From contig NZ_QAOO01000009.1 in assembly GCF_003051105.1 (NCBI RefSeq), positions 1 through 64,000 on the forward strand: a stretch of 64,000 nt of DNA, read 5' to 3'. Origin of the DNA: Nitrosomonas nitrosa. GTDB taxonomy: Bacteria > Pseudomonadota > Gammaproteobacteria > Burkholderiales > Nitrosomonadaceae. This document shows, piece by piece, positions 24,996-34,345 of this stretch. Position 1 is the stretch's first letter; every line of letters begins with the position of its first letter. The notes beneath the pieces are model-generated. The model made no database searches, was not told the origin of the DNA, and saw only the letters and a list, made by a program, of their open reading frames with translations. The translations under genes and the position numbers were made by a program.

Positions 24996-26417
24996 ATGGC
25001 TGTTAAAACATACAATGCAGGTGTTAAAGAGTATCGACAAACCTATTGGATGCCAGAATATGTTCCTCTCGATACAGATATTCTCGCTTGCTTTAAAATC
25101 ACTCCTCAACCCGGTGTCGATCGCGAAGAAGCAGCTGCTGCAGTGGCTGCTGAATCCTCGACAGGAACTTGGACTACGGTATGGACCGACCTATTAACTG
25201 ACTTGGATTACTATAAGGGTCGTGCTTATCATATTGAAGACGTACCAGGTGACGATACCTGCTTTTACACTTTCATTGCCTATCCGATTGACTTGTTCGA
25301 AGAGGGTTCGGTAGTTAACGTATTTACATCCCTGGTAGGCAATGTATTTGGCTTCAAAGCAGTACGAGCATTACGACTCGAAGACATCCGCTTCCCTATC
25401 GCATACGTAAAAACTTGTGGTGGTCCTCCCAACGGCATTCAAGTTGAACGTGACGTGATGAACAAATATGGTCGGCCTCTTTTAGGCTGCACAATTAAGC
25501 CTAAATTAGGGCTTTCTGCCAAAAATTATGGTCGTGCTGTCTACGAGTGCTTGCGAGGTGGTTTGGACTTTACCAAGGACGATGAGAATATTAATAGCCA
25601 GCCTTTTATGCGCTGGAGACAACGTTTTGATTTCGTCATGGAAGCCATCTTAAAGTCTGAGGCTGAGACAGGCGAGCGGAAGGGTCATTACTTGAATGTT
25701 ACAGCGCCCACCCCGGAAGAAATGTATAAACGGGCTGAATATGCTAAGGAAATTGGCGCACCCATTATTATGCATGACTATATTACTGGCGGTTTTTGTG
25801 CCAACACGGGCCTAGCAAATTGGTGTCGCGACAATGGTATGCTGTTACATATCCACCGAGCCATGCATGCCGTCCTTGACCGTAATCCACACCATGGCAT
25901 TCATTTCCGTGTTCTAGCTAAAGTTCTACGTCTATCAGGTGGTGATCACATTCACACCGGTACTGTTGTAGGCAAACTAGAAGGCGATCGTCAAGCCACC
26001 TTGGGTTGGATCGATTTATTGCGTGAATCCTTTGTTCCTGAAGATCGTTCGCGTGGCATTTTCTTCGATCAAGATTGGGGGTCTATGCCTGGCGTCTTCG
26101 CTGTAGCTTCCGGTGGTATTCATGTATGGCACATGCCTGCGCTAGTGACTATCTTTGGAGATGATTCCGTCTTACAGTTCGGTGGCGGAACTCTGGGTCA
26201 CCCTTGGGGTAATGCAGCAGGCGCGGCAGCCAACCGAGTCGCTTTAGAGGCATGTGTTCAAGCGCGCAATGAGGGTCGCGAAGTGGAGAAAGAAGGTAAA
26301 GAAATACTCACTGCCGCAGCTCAGTTTTCACCAGAACTCAAGATCGCTATGGAAACATGGAAAGAGATCAAATTTGAATTTGATACCGTCGACAAATTGG
26401 ATGTCACACATAAGTGA
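24996..26417 (+). CDS. cbbL: RuBisCO large subunit, form IA
   Basis: The 473-residue protein carries the carbamylated lysine at Lys194 in [27 protein letters not shown] ahead of it, and the loop 6 region [13 protein letters not shown]. The N-terminus [21 protein letters not shown] is that of carboxysomal form IA enzymes. It fixes CO2 onto RuBP inside the carboxysome. It leads the cso operon, with cbbS 112 bp downstream. Confidence 0.98.
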   Translation: MAVKTYNAGVKEYRQTYWMPEYVPLDTDILACFKITPQPGVDREEAAAAVAAESSTGTWTTVWTDLLTDLDYYKGRAYHIEDVPGDDTCFYTFIAYPIDLFEEGSVVNVFTSLVGNVFGFKAVRALRLEDIRFPIAYVKTCGGPPNGIQVERDVMNKYGRPLLGCTIKPKLGLSAKNYGRAVYECLRGGLDFTKDDENINSQPFMRWRQRFDFVMEAILKSEAETGERKGHYLNVTAPTPEEMYKRAEYAKEIGAPIIMHDYITGGFCANTGLANWCRDNGMLLHIHRAMHAVLDRNPHHGIHFRVLAKVLRLSGGDHIHTGTVVGKLEGDRQATLGWIDLLRESFVPEDRSRGIFFDQDWGSMPGVFAVASGGIHVWHMPALVTIFGDDSVLQFGGGTLGHPWGNAAGAAANRVALEACVQARNEGREVEKEGKEILTAAAQFSPELKIAMETWKEIKFEFDTVDKLDVTHK

Positions 26418-26529
26418 TGTATTTCGGGATTCGAATTTTATGCTATTGAAAACATACGATATTCAATTTGTTGCTCTCAAATCATGAAATTCTTATTCGT
26501 TTCTATCTAGCAAGAAAGGATATATAAAA

Positions 26530-26856
26530 ATGACTGTTCAAGCCTATAAAGCCACAAGGAAGTATGAAACTTTTTCGTATTTGCCGCAAATGACACCGGA
26601 CCAAGTACGCCGTCAAATTGCTTACGCCATTAGTCAAGGTTGGAATCCTGCAATTGAACACACTGAGAAAGGAGCCAACTCGATGAGTAATTATTGGTAT
26701 ATGTGGAAGTTGCCATTATTTGGCGAGCAATCGATTGATGCCGTACTCGCTGAAATCGAAGCCTGTCATCGAGAGTTTCCTGATCATATGGTTCGTTTTG
26801 TTGCCTATGACAACTACACTCAAAGTCAAGGACTCGCTTTTGTTGTTTATCGTTGA
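26530..26856 (+). CDS. cbbS: RuBisCO small subunit
   Basis: The 108-residue protein has [20 protein letters not shown] near the start and [14 protein letters not shown] in the middle, standard for form IA small subunits. It caps the L8 core and supplies part of the site recognised by CsoS2 N-repeats. A GAAAGGA site lies upstream of the ATG. csoS2 begins 26 bp after its stop, so it is co-transcribed. Confidence 0.98.
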   Translation: MTVQAYKATRKYETFSYLPQMTPDQVRRQIAYAISQGWNPAIEHTEKGANSMSNYWYMWKLPLFGEQSIDAVLAEIEACHREFPDHMVRFVAYDNYTQSQGLAFVVYR

Positions 26857-26882
26857 TCAAAAATCTATGTTAGAGGTATGTA

Positions 26883-29594
26883 ATGAGGCAAGTCTCAGAA
26901 GGTATTGCCGTTGCTACTTTGTCGGGGCGTGATCTCGCTTTACAGCGTCGTAAGGTAATGGCGCTACATGGCAAGACAGGTTTTTACCAAAAAAAATTAA
27001 ACCAACGAGTGGAAGCAGTACACAAAACCAGAAGTACTGCCTCGACCTCGTCTACGATCGATTCGGCTTTCAAGACTTTGGATTCCGAGTCCGATAGACG
27101 CTTTGTAGCTGAAACAAGTGGTCGTAGCGTTAGTCGAGAACGCCGTAACGCAATGAATAGTAAGGGAAAAGCTGCGATTAAATCCACATCCAGCATGCCG
27201 AGTGGCCGTAGACGATCGTCGCAGCATCATATTGTTACCAGTAACAACCCTTTAACAAAAATCGAGCATGCATTATCGGAAAAGTCATGCGGCTGTGGTA
27301 GCTGTAGTTGTGGTAAAGCCGAACAAGAATTTTCCAACGTACGCAATGCGAACGTTACGAATGTCGATCAGATAATTGCTGATACTGCGAAAATCCTACC
27401 CAATACGAATATTAAGATGGCCGATAGCCTAAATAGTCGTGTGTTTGCGCGTGCTCGGCGTGCTGCATTGGCGCAAGATGGAAAAGCTGGATTAAAGCGC
27501 GTATCGCAAGTGGCTAAAATTGCGACTTCAATGCCAGATATGGACTGGCAGACGGCAATAGTCAAAGGGGCTTCAGGTCGGCAGGTCGCCATGCAACGTC
27601 GATTGGTGTGTTCATTAGCTGGCCGTACCAATGTCAGCAAGGAGGACAGTCGCCCTTCTGGCCGCACACGTTCCACTCGGTCCTCACTCGCGCCTCAAAA
27701 GGTAGAACAAGGCCATACACTCTCCGGCCACACGGTTACGGGTACGATGGTGGAGCGAAGTAAAAAAGTGACGGGTAACGAACCGGGTTCCTGCCGTCCT
27801 ATCACCGGTACGGAGTACATTGGAGCAGAACAATTTCAGGAATTATGCACAACACAGCCTGAGCCTGCACCGGCTAAAGTGAATATCAGTAGTACGCTAC
27901 GCAACCATAAGATAACCGGTACTGAACTAAGCCAATCGAAGAAAATAACGGGAGATGAACCAGGTTCATGCCGTAACGTTACTGGTACAGAATATTTGGC
28001 AGCAGAGCATTTTGAAGAATTCTGTCCCAGCAAACCCGCGCCTGCGCCCTTAAAGGTTAATGTTGATTGGACTGAAAAAGAAAAAGCGGTTACAGGTACT
28101 TCAGTGATCAATACCGAAAAGGTAACGGGAAACGAACAAGGATCTGATCGTGCTATTACTGGTACAAACTATACCCGACAATCAAGAGATACCGCTCCTG
28201 ATAAAGTAGTGATCTCACACACTAGCCATGGCCGTCCAGTGACAGGTACCGCTGTAGGTCATACTAGCAAGATCACAGGTGATGAATCAGGCGCTTGCCA
28301 CAATCTCGTTACCGGTACCGAATATCTTTCAGCTGAGCAATTTAAAGATATTTGTCGTTCCGAACCACCCGCTACTCCTCATAAAGTCAGTGTGATGTCT
28401 TCACGTGGCAATCTGCCGGTATCAGGGACTGAGGTAGGTCGTTCCAGCAGTGTTACTGGCGACGAGGCAGGTTCTTGTCATTCAATTACTGGCACTCAAT
28501 ATTATACCGTTTCCGACTTTGGCGAATTATGTAACGTTAATGGACCTCGCAAAGTAAACTCTATGCAAACTTTGACAAATCAAACAGTAACTGGGACGGA
28601 GGTAGGCCATAGCCCAAAGGTAACCGGTGACGATAAAGGCGGGTGCAAACCCGTCACCGGAACAGATTATGTCGGTGCAAACCCAGAGGGTTGTACTGTC
28701 AGCACCCCGATTTCCCCTGTTGCCAAAGTATTGGTAGATCAAACCTGGCGCGGACAATCAGTTACAGGAAGTTATGTAGGTCGTTCCCAAAAAGTTACAG
28801 GCAATGAATATGGCGAGTGCACGCCTATTAGTGGCACACCTTATATTGGGCGCAACCAATATAGTAATTTTTGTGAATCTTCATCGCTTGTTGCTCAGGA
28901 AGCAAATCTCCCAGCCAGCGCTAACATATCGGCTATTGCAGTAACGGGTGATCGGCCTGGTGCTAATGGATCAACAATGACCGGTGATGATCGAGGTATC
29001 TGTGAGTTGATTACAGGCACACCTTATATCGGTGCAGATAATATTGCTAGCAAATGCCTATCGAGTGGTCGTTTTGTTCCTAGAGCGCGCGCTTCGAAAG
29101 AGTCTACATTACCGCCCCCTCCTGCTGATTTCAGTATCAAGACACCCGCACGACAAGCTCAAGAGCGACGTAACGGCAATGACACTATTACAGGCTGTGT
29201 TTACACCGATGAGCGCATAACAGGCCCGGTCAATAAAGCTGGCGGTCTCATTACAGGAACACCCGAATTTCGTCATCGTGATAGCAAAAATCAGCAGATA
29301 GAGCAGGAAGTAACGATAGCCGCTGCCCAACGGCTGACTGGCGAAGGCAATCAGACCGGAAGGCCTATCACAGGTGATGCGTGGTTTGTTCAGAATCGTG
29401 TGACAGGCACTGAAGGCGCCTCTTCTTTGACGCGTAATTTATCAATACGAGGAGAACCTCGTGGTGGTGGTATCAATGCACAGCAATTCCGTGAAATGGA
29501 ACGTCCTTCTGTGCCGGAAAGCCGTATTACCGGTTCAGCTGGAAGCGCTACAAAAGGCGCTGTCGTGACAGTTTCTGGTGGGGCACGTGCTTGA
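26883..29594 (+). CDS. csoS2: Carboxysome assembly protein CsoS2
   Basis: The 903-residue, largely disordered protein has three parts. Four RuBisCO-binding N-repeats lie at residues about 14-33, 79-98, 184-203 and 231-250 (SGRxxxxxRRxxx...GK pattern). Seven middle repeats (about 278-660) are built on VTGTxV...KVTGxExGxCxxITGTxY. The C-terminal region (about 680-903) has further TG motifs and ends TVSGGARA. It links RuBisCO to the shell. Middle repeat 3 is short and has Asp for Cys (GSDR). A Cys-rich patch (CGCGSCSC, 136-143) sits between N2 and N3. Confidence 0.97.
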   Translation: MRQVSEGIAVATLSGRDLALQRRKVMALHGKTGFYQKKLNQRVEAVHKTRSTASTSSTIDSAFKTLDSESDRRFVAETSGRSVSRERRNAMNSKGKAAIKSTSSMPSGRRRSSQHHIVTSNNPLTKIEHALSEKSCGCGSCSCGKAEQEFSNVRNANVTNVDQIIADTAKILPNTNIKMADSLNSRVFARARRAALAQDGKAGLKRVSQVAKIATSMPDMDWQTAIVKGASGRQVAMQRRLVCSLAGRTNVSKEDSRPSGRTRSTRSSLAPQKVEQGHTLSGHTVTGTMVERSKKVTGNEPGSCRPITGTEYIGAEQFQELCTTQPEPAPAKVNISSTLRNHKITGTELSQSKKITGDEPGSCRNVTGTEYLAAEHFEEFCPSKPAPAPLKVNVDWTEKEKAVTGTSVINTEKVTGNEQGSDRAITGTNYTRQSRDTAPDKVVISHTSHGRPVTGTAVGHTSKITGDESGACHNLVTGTEYLSAEQFKDICRSEPPATPHKVSVMSSRGNLPVSGTEVGRSSSVTGDEAGSCHSITGTQYYTVSDFGELCNVNGPRKVNSMQTLTNQTVTGTEVGHSPKVTGDDKGGCKPVTGTDYVGANPEGCTVSTPISPVAKVLVDQTWRGQSVTGSYVGRSQKVTGNEYGECTPISGTPYIGRNQYSNFCESSSLVAQEANLPASANISAIAVTGDRPGANGSTMTGDDRGICELITGTPYIGADNIASKCLSSGRFVPRARASKESTLPPPPADFSIKTPARQAQERRNGNDTITGCVYTDERITGPVNKAGGLITGTPEFRHRDSKNQQIEQEVTIAAAQRLTGEGNQTGRPITGDAWFVQNRVTGTEGASSLTRNLSIRGEPRGGGINAQQFREMERPSVPESRITGSAGSATKGAVVTVSGGARA

Positions 29595-29605
29595 AAGGTA
29601 GTTAA

Positions 29606-31138
29606 ATGAACACACGCAAAAATAAACTAGCTGCACGGAGGCGAATGACCAAAATGAGTATGGCCGAAAATTTTTCTGTTGATACCGTACCGCATATTGA
29701 ACCAATCTGTACTGTTGGTCCAAACCAGAGTTGCAGGCACTCACTCGTTGATCAAGAGCTCAATGAATTTTTACATATTTATGAGGAACTTGTTCGCAGC
29801 CGTTTTTCAGCGATTACAGATACGCTAAAAACGCTTTCGATATATCAGCATGAACTTGATTTCGTGACTCGAGCACAGCGTATTGCAATGGATCATTTGC
29901 ATTATAAATTGCCTTTGAATTTGCTGGAAGATTCGTGGGTATCGGGTCTCAACCTACGTGCGTTGCATTCATACTGTATTTTTCGCAGTTTCAAAGAATG
30001 TATCGCTAAGGCACGCTTTGACCAGGCCTCTTGGCGTGAGCGCAATGCTTTAAATACAAATTTCTTACATTCCTGCGGTTATCACACAGTGAATATCAGC
30101 CCCTGTGCGGATGGCCGTCTGCAAGGATTGTTATCCTTTGTGCTACGTCTCGTGCCAAGCGAAGCGGTTTATGTCAAGGCCTATGCAGGTGCTATGTTTA
30201 ATATCGAGGAAGATATTACCAATTGGGCACATCGTGAACTTGAACGACTGACTGGCGGCCTCCCAGGTGATGAAGATAGAAACTACTTAAAAATAGCGGT
30301 ATATCACTACAGCAGCTCTAATCCCTCCCACGAGGGTTGCGCTGCACATGGGAGTGACAATAAGAAAGCAGTCGAAGCCGCGCTGATGAGACTTAATGAA
30401 TTGCGTGCCGCCATAAATAATACTTATGGCCGCGGAGCAGCACCCGATATTCTTTTAATTGGGGTTGATACCGATATCGATTCTATTCGTGTACACATTC
30501 CGGATGCAAACGGTGATATCCATTCTCACCGCTTTGTCGATAGTGGTGATCTATATCGAGAGTCGCTAGGTATGACTCAGGAAGCTGCTCGGATGTATAT
30601 TGCTGATGCAGTGACCAAGGCAGAATGCCAAAATGGATTAATCCATAATAAAGGAAAAATGGCAGCAGGCATGCGAAGCCTGGTGTTTGGACTCCTTGAG
30701 GCCAATCTATCGCAAATTGAATATGTAATTCAATATCATGCTGGGCGTTATGCAGTAATTGGGCATAACGAGCGTTTCATCTGCGCTGGGGAAGCCATGA
30801 ATGAATTGCATTTGCGCAATAAGTTTTATTTTGCTCATCTCAACACAGTTGAAGAAGGTGCAATCCACTTAGATGTTGGTATCAAGATTTTTACTAATCT
30901 TAATATCAAACATGGCTTGGCGATTCCTATACTCGTGCATTATCACTACTCCTCGCGTGTACCGGGTGCCCGCGAACGGGTGATACAACGCTGCAGGCGT
31001 GTCAAGGCAGCCATAGAGGCTCGTTATTCACAACTCCATGAAAAAGGCCTGCTTTATTGCCAGATTGCAATAAGTGATAAGGCCGGCAGTGAACGCTGCA
31101 CATTCATTGAAGATGAAATCATAGAAGCTGAGCATTAA
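29606..31138 (+). CDS. csoSCA: Carboxysomal beta-type carbonic anhydrase CsoSCA
   Basis: In this 510-residue protein the expected zinc ligands are Cys167 (SPCADGR), His234 (VYHYSSS) and Cys245 (EGCAAHGSD). The His-Cys spacing of 11 matches the Halothiobacillus enzyme. The N-terminal 50 residues are disordered and basic, probably the RuBisCO-binding peptide. It converts bicarbonate to CO2 inside the shell. The gene starts 11 bp after csoS2 and is also known as csoS3. Confidence 0.97.
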   Translation: MNTRKNKLAARRRMTKMSMAENFSVDTVPHIEPICTVGPNQSCRHSLVDQELNEFLHIYEELVRSRFSAITDTLKTLSIYQHELDFVTRAQRIAMDHLHYKLPLNLLEDSWVSGLNLRALHSYCIFRSFKECIAKARFDQASWRERNALNTNFLHSCGYHTVNISPCADGRLQGLLSFVLRLVPSEAVYVKAYAGAMFNIEEDITNWAHRELERLTGGLPGDEDRNYLKIAVYHYSSSNPSHEGCAAHGSDNKKAVEAALMRLNELRAAINNTYGRGAAPDILLIGVDTDIDSIRVHIPDANGDIHSHRFVDSGDLYRESLGMTQEAARMYIADAVTKAECQNGLIHNKGKMAAGMRSLVFGLLEANLSQIEYVIQYHAGRYAVIGHNERFICAGEAMNELHLRNKFYFAHLNTVEEGAIHLDVGIKIFTNLNIKHGLAIPILVHYHYSSRVPGARERVIQRCRRVKAAIEARYSQLHEKGLLYCQIAISDKAGSERCTFIEDEIIEAEH

Positions 31139-31165
31139 CACTGTTGTTTTGTCGAGGTCGTTTTT

Positions 31166-31423
31166 ATGAGAATCATGAGAGTTGAAAAAACGCTTGTATC
31201 AACCAACCGCATCAAAGAAATGGGACATCGTCCCCTCTTGGTTGTTAGAGACAAGATAGGAGGGACACCCAGCGTAGCTGTCGATGCAGTTGGCTGCATT
31301 CCAGGTGATTGGGTGATATGTGTCGGCTCGTCCGCTGCACGCGAGGCGGCGGGTAGTAAAGAATTTCCAAGCGATCTAACCATTGTTGGCATTATTGATC
31401 AATGGGAGGAAGAAAAATCCTAA
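31166..31423 (+). CDS. csoS4A: Carboxysome vertex protein CsoS4A
   Basis: The 85-residue BMC-P (EutN/CcmL) protein starts MRIMRVEKTLVSTNRI and contains AVDAVGCIPGDWVI and GSSAAREA, the pentamer pore region. Pentamers close the twelve vertices of the icosahedral shell. The TAA stop overlaps the ATG of csoS4B by one base. Confidence 0.97.
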   Translation: MRIMRVEKTLVSTNRIKEMGHRPLLVVRDKIGGTPSVAVDAVGCIPGDWVICVGSSAAREAAGSKEFPSDLTIVGIIDQWEEEKS

Positions 31424-31668
31424 TGGAAATCATGCTTGTAAAAGATGAGCTTGTATGCACTCGTCGTGTACCCGGTATCAAAGCAGCATCCCTTCGGGTA
31501 CTAGAGAATCGCGCGGGTAGTTTGGTTGTGGCGACAGACCCTGTCGGTGTGCCAGTAGGTAAATGGGTATTCACGACAAGCGGTAGTGCAGCACGATTGG
31601 CAATGCCTGATCGAACGATATTAACCGATCTGACCATCTGCGGCATCATCGATAATTGGGATAATTAA
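31423..31668 (+). CDS. csoS4B: Carboxysome vertex protein CsoS4B
   Basis: The 81-residue BMC-P pentamer protein (MEIMLVKDELVCTRRVPG...) has VATDPVGVPVGKWVFTTSGSAAR. I chose the ATG at 31423-31425, which overlaps the csoS4A stop (TAATG), because GGGAGG lies 10 bp upstream and the family begins here. An in-frame ATG seven codons earlier lies inside csoS4A and is unlikely. It is paralogous to CsoS4A. Confidence 0.96.
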   Translation: MEIMLVKDELVCTRRVPGIKAASLRVLENRAGSLVVATDPVGVPVGKWVFTTSGSAARLAMPDRTILTDLTICGIIDNWDN

Positions 31669-31746
31669 GATGAGCGAAACAAGTTTTATTAATTGAACAA
31701 TATACATTACTTTTTAATTTTGCTTGAAGAGGAGTAACAAAACAAA

Positions 31747-32043
31747 ATGGCTAATATGACTGGTGTAGCACTTGGCATGATAGAAACTCGTGGTCTGGTT
31801 CCCGCGATTGAGGCAGCAGATGCCATGACCAAAGCTGCTGAAGTACGATTGATCGGACGACAATTTGTCGGTGGTGGTTATGTAACCGTACTGGTACGAG
31901 GTGAAACAGGTGCCGTGAACGCTGCAGTCCGCGCCGGAGCAGATGCCTGTGAACGTGTCGGTGATGGCCTCGTGGCCGCACACATCATCGCTCGTGTACA
32001 TAGTGAAGTGGAAGGCATCTTGCCAGCTGCTCCTTCTGCTTAA
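31747..32043 (+). CDS. csoS1C: Carboxysome shell hexamer CsoS1, copy 1
   Basis: The 98-residue BMC-H protein (MANMTGVALGMIETRGLVPAIEA, pore loop RQFVGGGYV) forms the shell facets. It differs from copy 2 at only a few positions. GAGGAG precedes the ATG. It is the first of three tandem paralogues; the C/A/B suffix follows the usual gene order and cannot be proven by sequence. Confidence 0.96.
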   Translation: MANMTGVALGMIETRGLVPAIEAADAMTKAAEVRLIGRQFVGGGYVTVLVRGETGAVNAAVRAGADACERVGDGLVAAHIIARVHSEVEGILPAAPSA

Positions 32044-32090
32044 ATTTTATCAACATCGCAGCAAGTGTTTTATTTTAGGAGTTTTTCAAA

Positions 32091-32387
32091 ATGGCTAATA
32101 TGACTGGTATAGCGCTTGGCATGATAGAAACTCGCGGTCTGGTTCCCGCGATTGAGGCAGCAGATGCCATGACCAAAGCTGCTGAAGTACGATTGATCGG
32201 ACGACAATTTGTCGGTGGTGGTTATGTAACCGTACTGGTACGAGGTGAAACAGGTGCCGTGAACGCTGCAGTCCGCGCCGGAGCAGATGCCTGTGAGCGT
32301 GTCGGTGATGGCCTCGTGGCCGCACACATCATCGCTCGTGTACATAGTGAAGTGGAAGGTATCTTGCCAGCTGTTCCATCTGCTTAA
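32091..32387 (+). CDS. csoS1A: Carboxysome shell hexamer CsoS1, copy 2
   Basis: The 98-residue BMC-H protein is almost identical to copy 1 in both protein and DNA (Ile for Val at residue 7, Val for Ala near the C-terminus). The 47-bp spacer before it is repeated, with one change, before copy 3 and includes the ribosome-binding site TTAGGAG. It forms shell facets with its paralogues. Confidence 0.96.
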   Translation: MANMTGIALGMIETRGLVPAIEAADAMTKAAEVRLIGRQFVGGGYVTVLVRGETGAVNAAVRAGADACERVGDGLVAAHIIARVHSEVEGILPAVPSA

Positions 32388-32434
32388 ATTTTATCAACAT
32401 CGCAGCAAGTGTTTTATTTTAGGAGTTTTTCAGA

Positions 32435-32773
32435 ATGGCTAATATGACTGGTATAGCGCTTGGCATGATAGAAACTCGCGGTCTGGTTCCCGCGATTGAG
32501 GCAGCAGATGCCATGACCAAGGCTGCTGAAGTACGATTGATCGGACGACAATTTGTCGGTGGGGGTTATGTAACCGTGCTGGTGCGAGGCGAAACAGGTG
32601 CCGTGAATGCTGCTGTGCGCGCCGGAGCAGATGCCTGTGAACGTGTCGGTGATGGCCTCGTGGCCGCACACATCATCGCTCGTGTACACAGTGAAGTGGA
32701 AGGTATCCTGCCAACGAAATTGGAAGCAGACGGCGGCGGGCGTGATGCTGAAATTACTTCAACTCGCAGCTAA
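32435..32773 (+). CDS. csoS1B: Carboxysome shell hexamer CsoS1B (extended C-terminus)
   Basis: In this 112-residue protein, residues 1-92 match copies 1 and 2, after which a polar tail replaces the last residues (PTKLEADGGGRDAEI...). A C-terminal extension is the mark of CsoS1B among the paralogues. The DNA starts to diverge from the other copies only past the middle of the gene. The ferritin-like gene begins 12 bp after its stop. Confidence 0.95.
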   Translation: MANMTGIALGMIETRGLVPAIEAADAMTKAAEVRLIGRQFVGGGYVTVLVRGETGAVNAAVRAGADACERVGDGLVAAHIIARVHSEVEGILPTKLEADGGGRDAEITSTRS

Positions 32774-32784
32774 TACGTAAATCG

Positions 32785-33222
32785 ATGAGTGTAGATTCGC
32801 GTACGCTAGGCTGGTTAACGCGGGCGCTCACTCACGAAATGAGTGCAGTGCAACAATATCTTGCACAAAGTGTACTTGCTCGTTTATGGGGTGATCCGAT
32901 CAAAGCAGAGAAATTTCATCAAGAAGCGATTGAAGAGCTCAAGCATGCTGAGCGCCTGATGGAGCATTTGATCCTGCTTGGTATTGCACCTTCAGCAGGT
33001 AATTTGATGCCTGCCCGTCTCGGACGAAATTGGGATGAAATGCTGGCAGCTGATCATGTGCTTGAAGTAAACGCCGTACATTTATACAAGGATGCGCTAT
33101 TGCATTCTCAACGTATACGTGACTCAGTAACAGCGGCATTGCTGGAATCTATTCTGTCTGATGAGATTGCGCATATCAAAGAAATTGATAGCATGAAAAT
33201 GGAGCAGAATGAACGTAGCTAA
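32785..33222 (+). CDS. Carboxysome-locus ferritin/bacterioferritin-like protein
   Basis: The 145-residue four-helix protein keeps diiron-type ligands: Glu in THEMSAVQQYL, Glu and His in EAIEELKHAE, Glu in VLEVNAVHLY and Glu/His in SDEIAHIKEID. Such genes are recurrent in proteobacterial cso operons, but their job is unsettled (iron storage or redox protection). It overlaps acRAF by 14 bp. Confidence 0.88.
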   Translation: MSVDSRTLGWLTRALTHEMSAVQQYLAQSVLARLWGDPIKAEKFHQEAIEELKHAERLMEHLILLGIAPSAGNLMPARLGRNWDEMLAADHVLEVNAVHLYKDALLHSQRIRDSVTAALLESILSDEIAHIKEIDSMKMEQNERS

Positions 33223-33484
33223 AGTGCCTGATGGATGGGAATCACGAGGTAAACCGCCAACATTGTTTAGACGCTTTGTGTTTGGGCGTTATAACGAGAC
33301 ACGTGATTTCCTTGATGCATTAGCCGCGCTGACAGATGAAGCAGGATTGCACCCGCAGAACATCAATTTTGCAAGCACTTACGTCAATATAACCTTGGAT
33401 GCAAATGATAGTGGAGAGTTGGGTGAAGCTGAATTAAGTTTAGCAACGCGCATCAATCAGCTTTATTTGAAAAAAAGCGATTGA
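33209..33484 (+). CDS. acRAF: RuBisCO assembly factor acRAF (pterin-dehydratase-like)
   Basis: The 91-residue protein has the PCD-like fold signature FGRYNETRDFLDALAALTDEAGLHP and NINFASTYVNITLDAND, where true pterin dehydratases have a catalytic HxxxH pattern that is absent here. The alpha-carboxysomal homologue binds RuBisCO and aids its assembly. It overlaps the ferritin-like gene by 14 bp and is followed 2 bp later by mcdA. Confidence 0.88.
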   Translation: MNVAKVPDGWESRGKPPTLFRRFVFGRYNETRDFLDALAALTDEAGLHPQNINFASTYVNITLDANDSGELGEAELSLATRINQLYLKKSD

Positions 33485-33486
33485 CT

Positions 33487-34122
33487 ATGGCTCCCTATAT
33501 CATCGCAATTATTAATCAAAAAGGAGGCGCTGGTAAAACGACTTTAGCAATGAATTTGGCAGCTGGATTATCTCAACGCGCTAAAACTATCGTGATTGAT
33601 CTTGATCCACAAGGTTCTTCTCTACAGTGGGCGGACATGGGCAAGGATGTGTTTTCCACACCGGTGGAAGCACTAGCAGGAAATTGGAGTACCTTTGATT
33701 TAAAACATAAATATCAAGTATACCAATATATTGTGCTTGATTGTCCTCCTTCGCTGGACAGTCATACATCCCTGCAAGCTTTGCTAGCTTGTGATTTAGC
33801 ATTAATACCTGTCCTGCCCTCTCCAATTGATCTTTGGGCAAGTATAAGACTCTCGCAGGAAATAGAGAAAACCAGAGAAATTAACCCGAATATCCAGGCC
33901 TTTCTTGTTATTAACCAGCTTGAAGCGAACAGCGCACTTTCAAGCGCTATGTATGATGCACTTAAAGAATTCAATATTCCTGTACTTAATACAATGATTC
34001 GCCGCCGCGCTGCGTATCGCAGTGCGGCACTTGAAGGGGTATCAGTTTATCAAATGAAGGGGCTCGGCAAACGAGCGGTTGAAGAAATTGAAGCAATTAT
34101 TAATGAGGTCATTCCATTATGA
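33487..34122 (+). CDS. mcdA: Carboxysome-positioning ParA-type ATPase McdA
   Basis: The 211-residue protein has a deviant Walker A KGGAGKT at residues 12-18, a VIDLDPQGS switch region and an IVLDCPPS strand, so it is a ParA/MinD ATPase. Within a cso operon and followed by an McdB-like gene it is McdA, which forms nucleoid gradients that space carboxysomes. I use the ATG at 33487; a TTG six bases upstream overlaps the acRAF stop. It overlaps mcdB by 4 bp. Confidence 0.93.
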   Translation: MAPYIIAIINQKGGAGKTTLAMNLAAGLSQRAKTIVIDLDPQGSSLQWADMGKDVFSTPVEALAGNWSTFDLKHKYQVYQYIVLDCPPSLDSHTSLQALLACDLALIPVLPSPIDLWASIRLSQEIEKTREINPNIQAFLVINQLEANSALSSAMYDALKEFNIPVLNTMIRRRAAYRSAALEGVSVYQMKGLGKRAVEEIEAIINEVIPL

Positions 34123-34328
34123 ATAAAATCAAAGACAAACTCACCTCAAGCGTGCGTCAAGCAAAGGCCACTCTGCAACCCAAACCTGAAAATGTTATTT
34201 CTGAAGATCAGCTTCCCGCTGAAACAACTCTAGACAAACCGTCAACTGAAAAGCGAGCGCCTGCGTCTGTCGGTAGCGTTCGTGAGAGTAGCGGCGAGTT
34301 GTTTCCAGATCGTGTCTGGCCAGATTGA
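34119..34328 (+). CDS. mcdB: Carboxysome-positioning adaptor McdB (short alpha type)
   Basis: This 69-residue, Lys/Pro/Glu-rich disordered protein ends ELFPDRVWPD. A C-terminal Arg-Val-Trp-Pro segment with an invariant Trp is the hallmark of alpha-McdB. The ATG overlaps the mcdA stop (ATGA). McdB links carboxysomes to McdA and can phase-separate. It is short for the family. Confidence 0.85.
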   Translation: MNKIKDKLTSSVRQAKATLQPKPENVISEDQLPAETTLDKPSTEKRAPASVGSVRESSGELFPDRVWPD

Positions 34329-34345
34329 GTAAAAGGAAGTTCATC

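Noticed and set aside
27700-28880. Regular short repeats that could suggest a CRISPR or tandem-repeat array
   Set aside because: They are in-frame VTG motifs of the CsoS2 middle region, with coding-type variation and no conserved repeat-spacer pattern.
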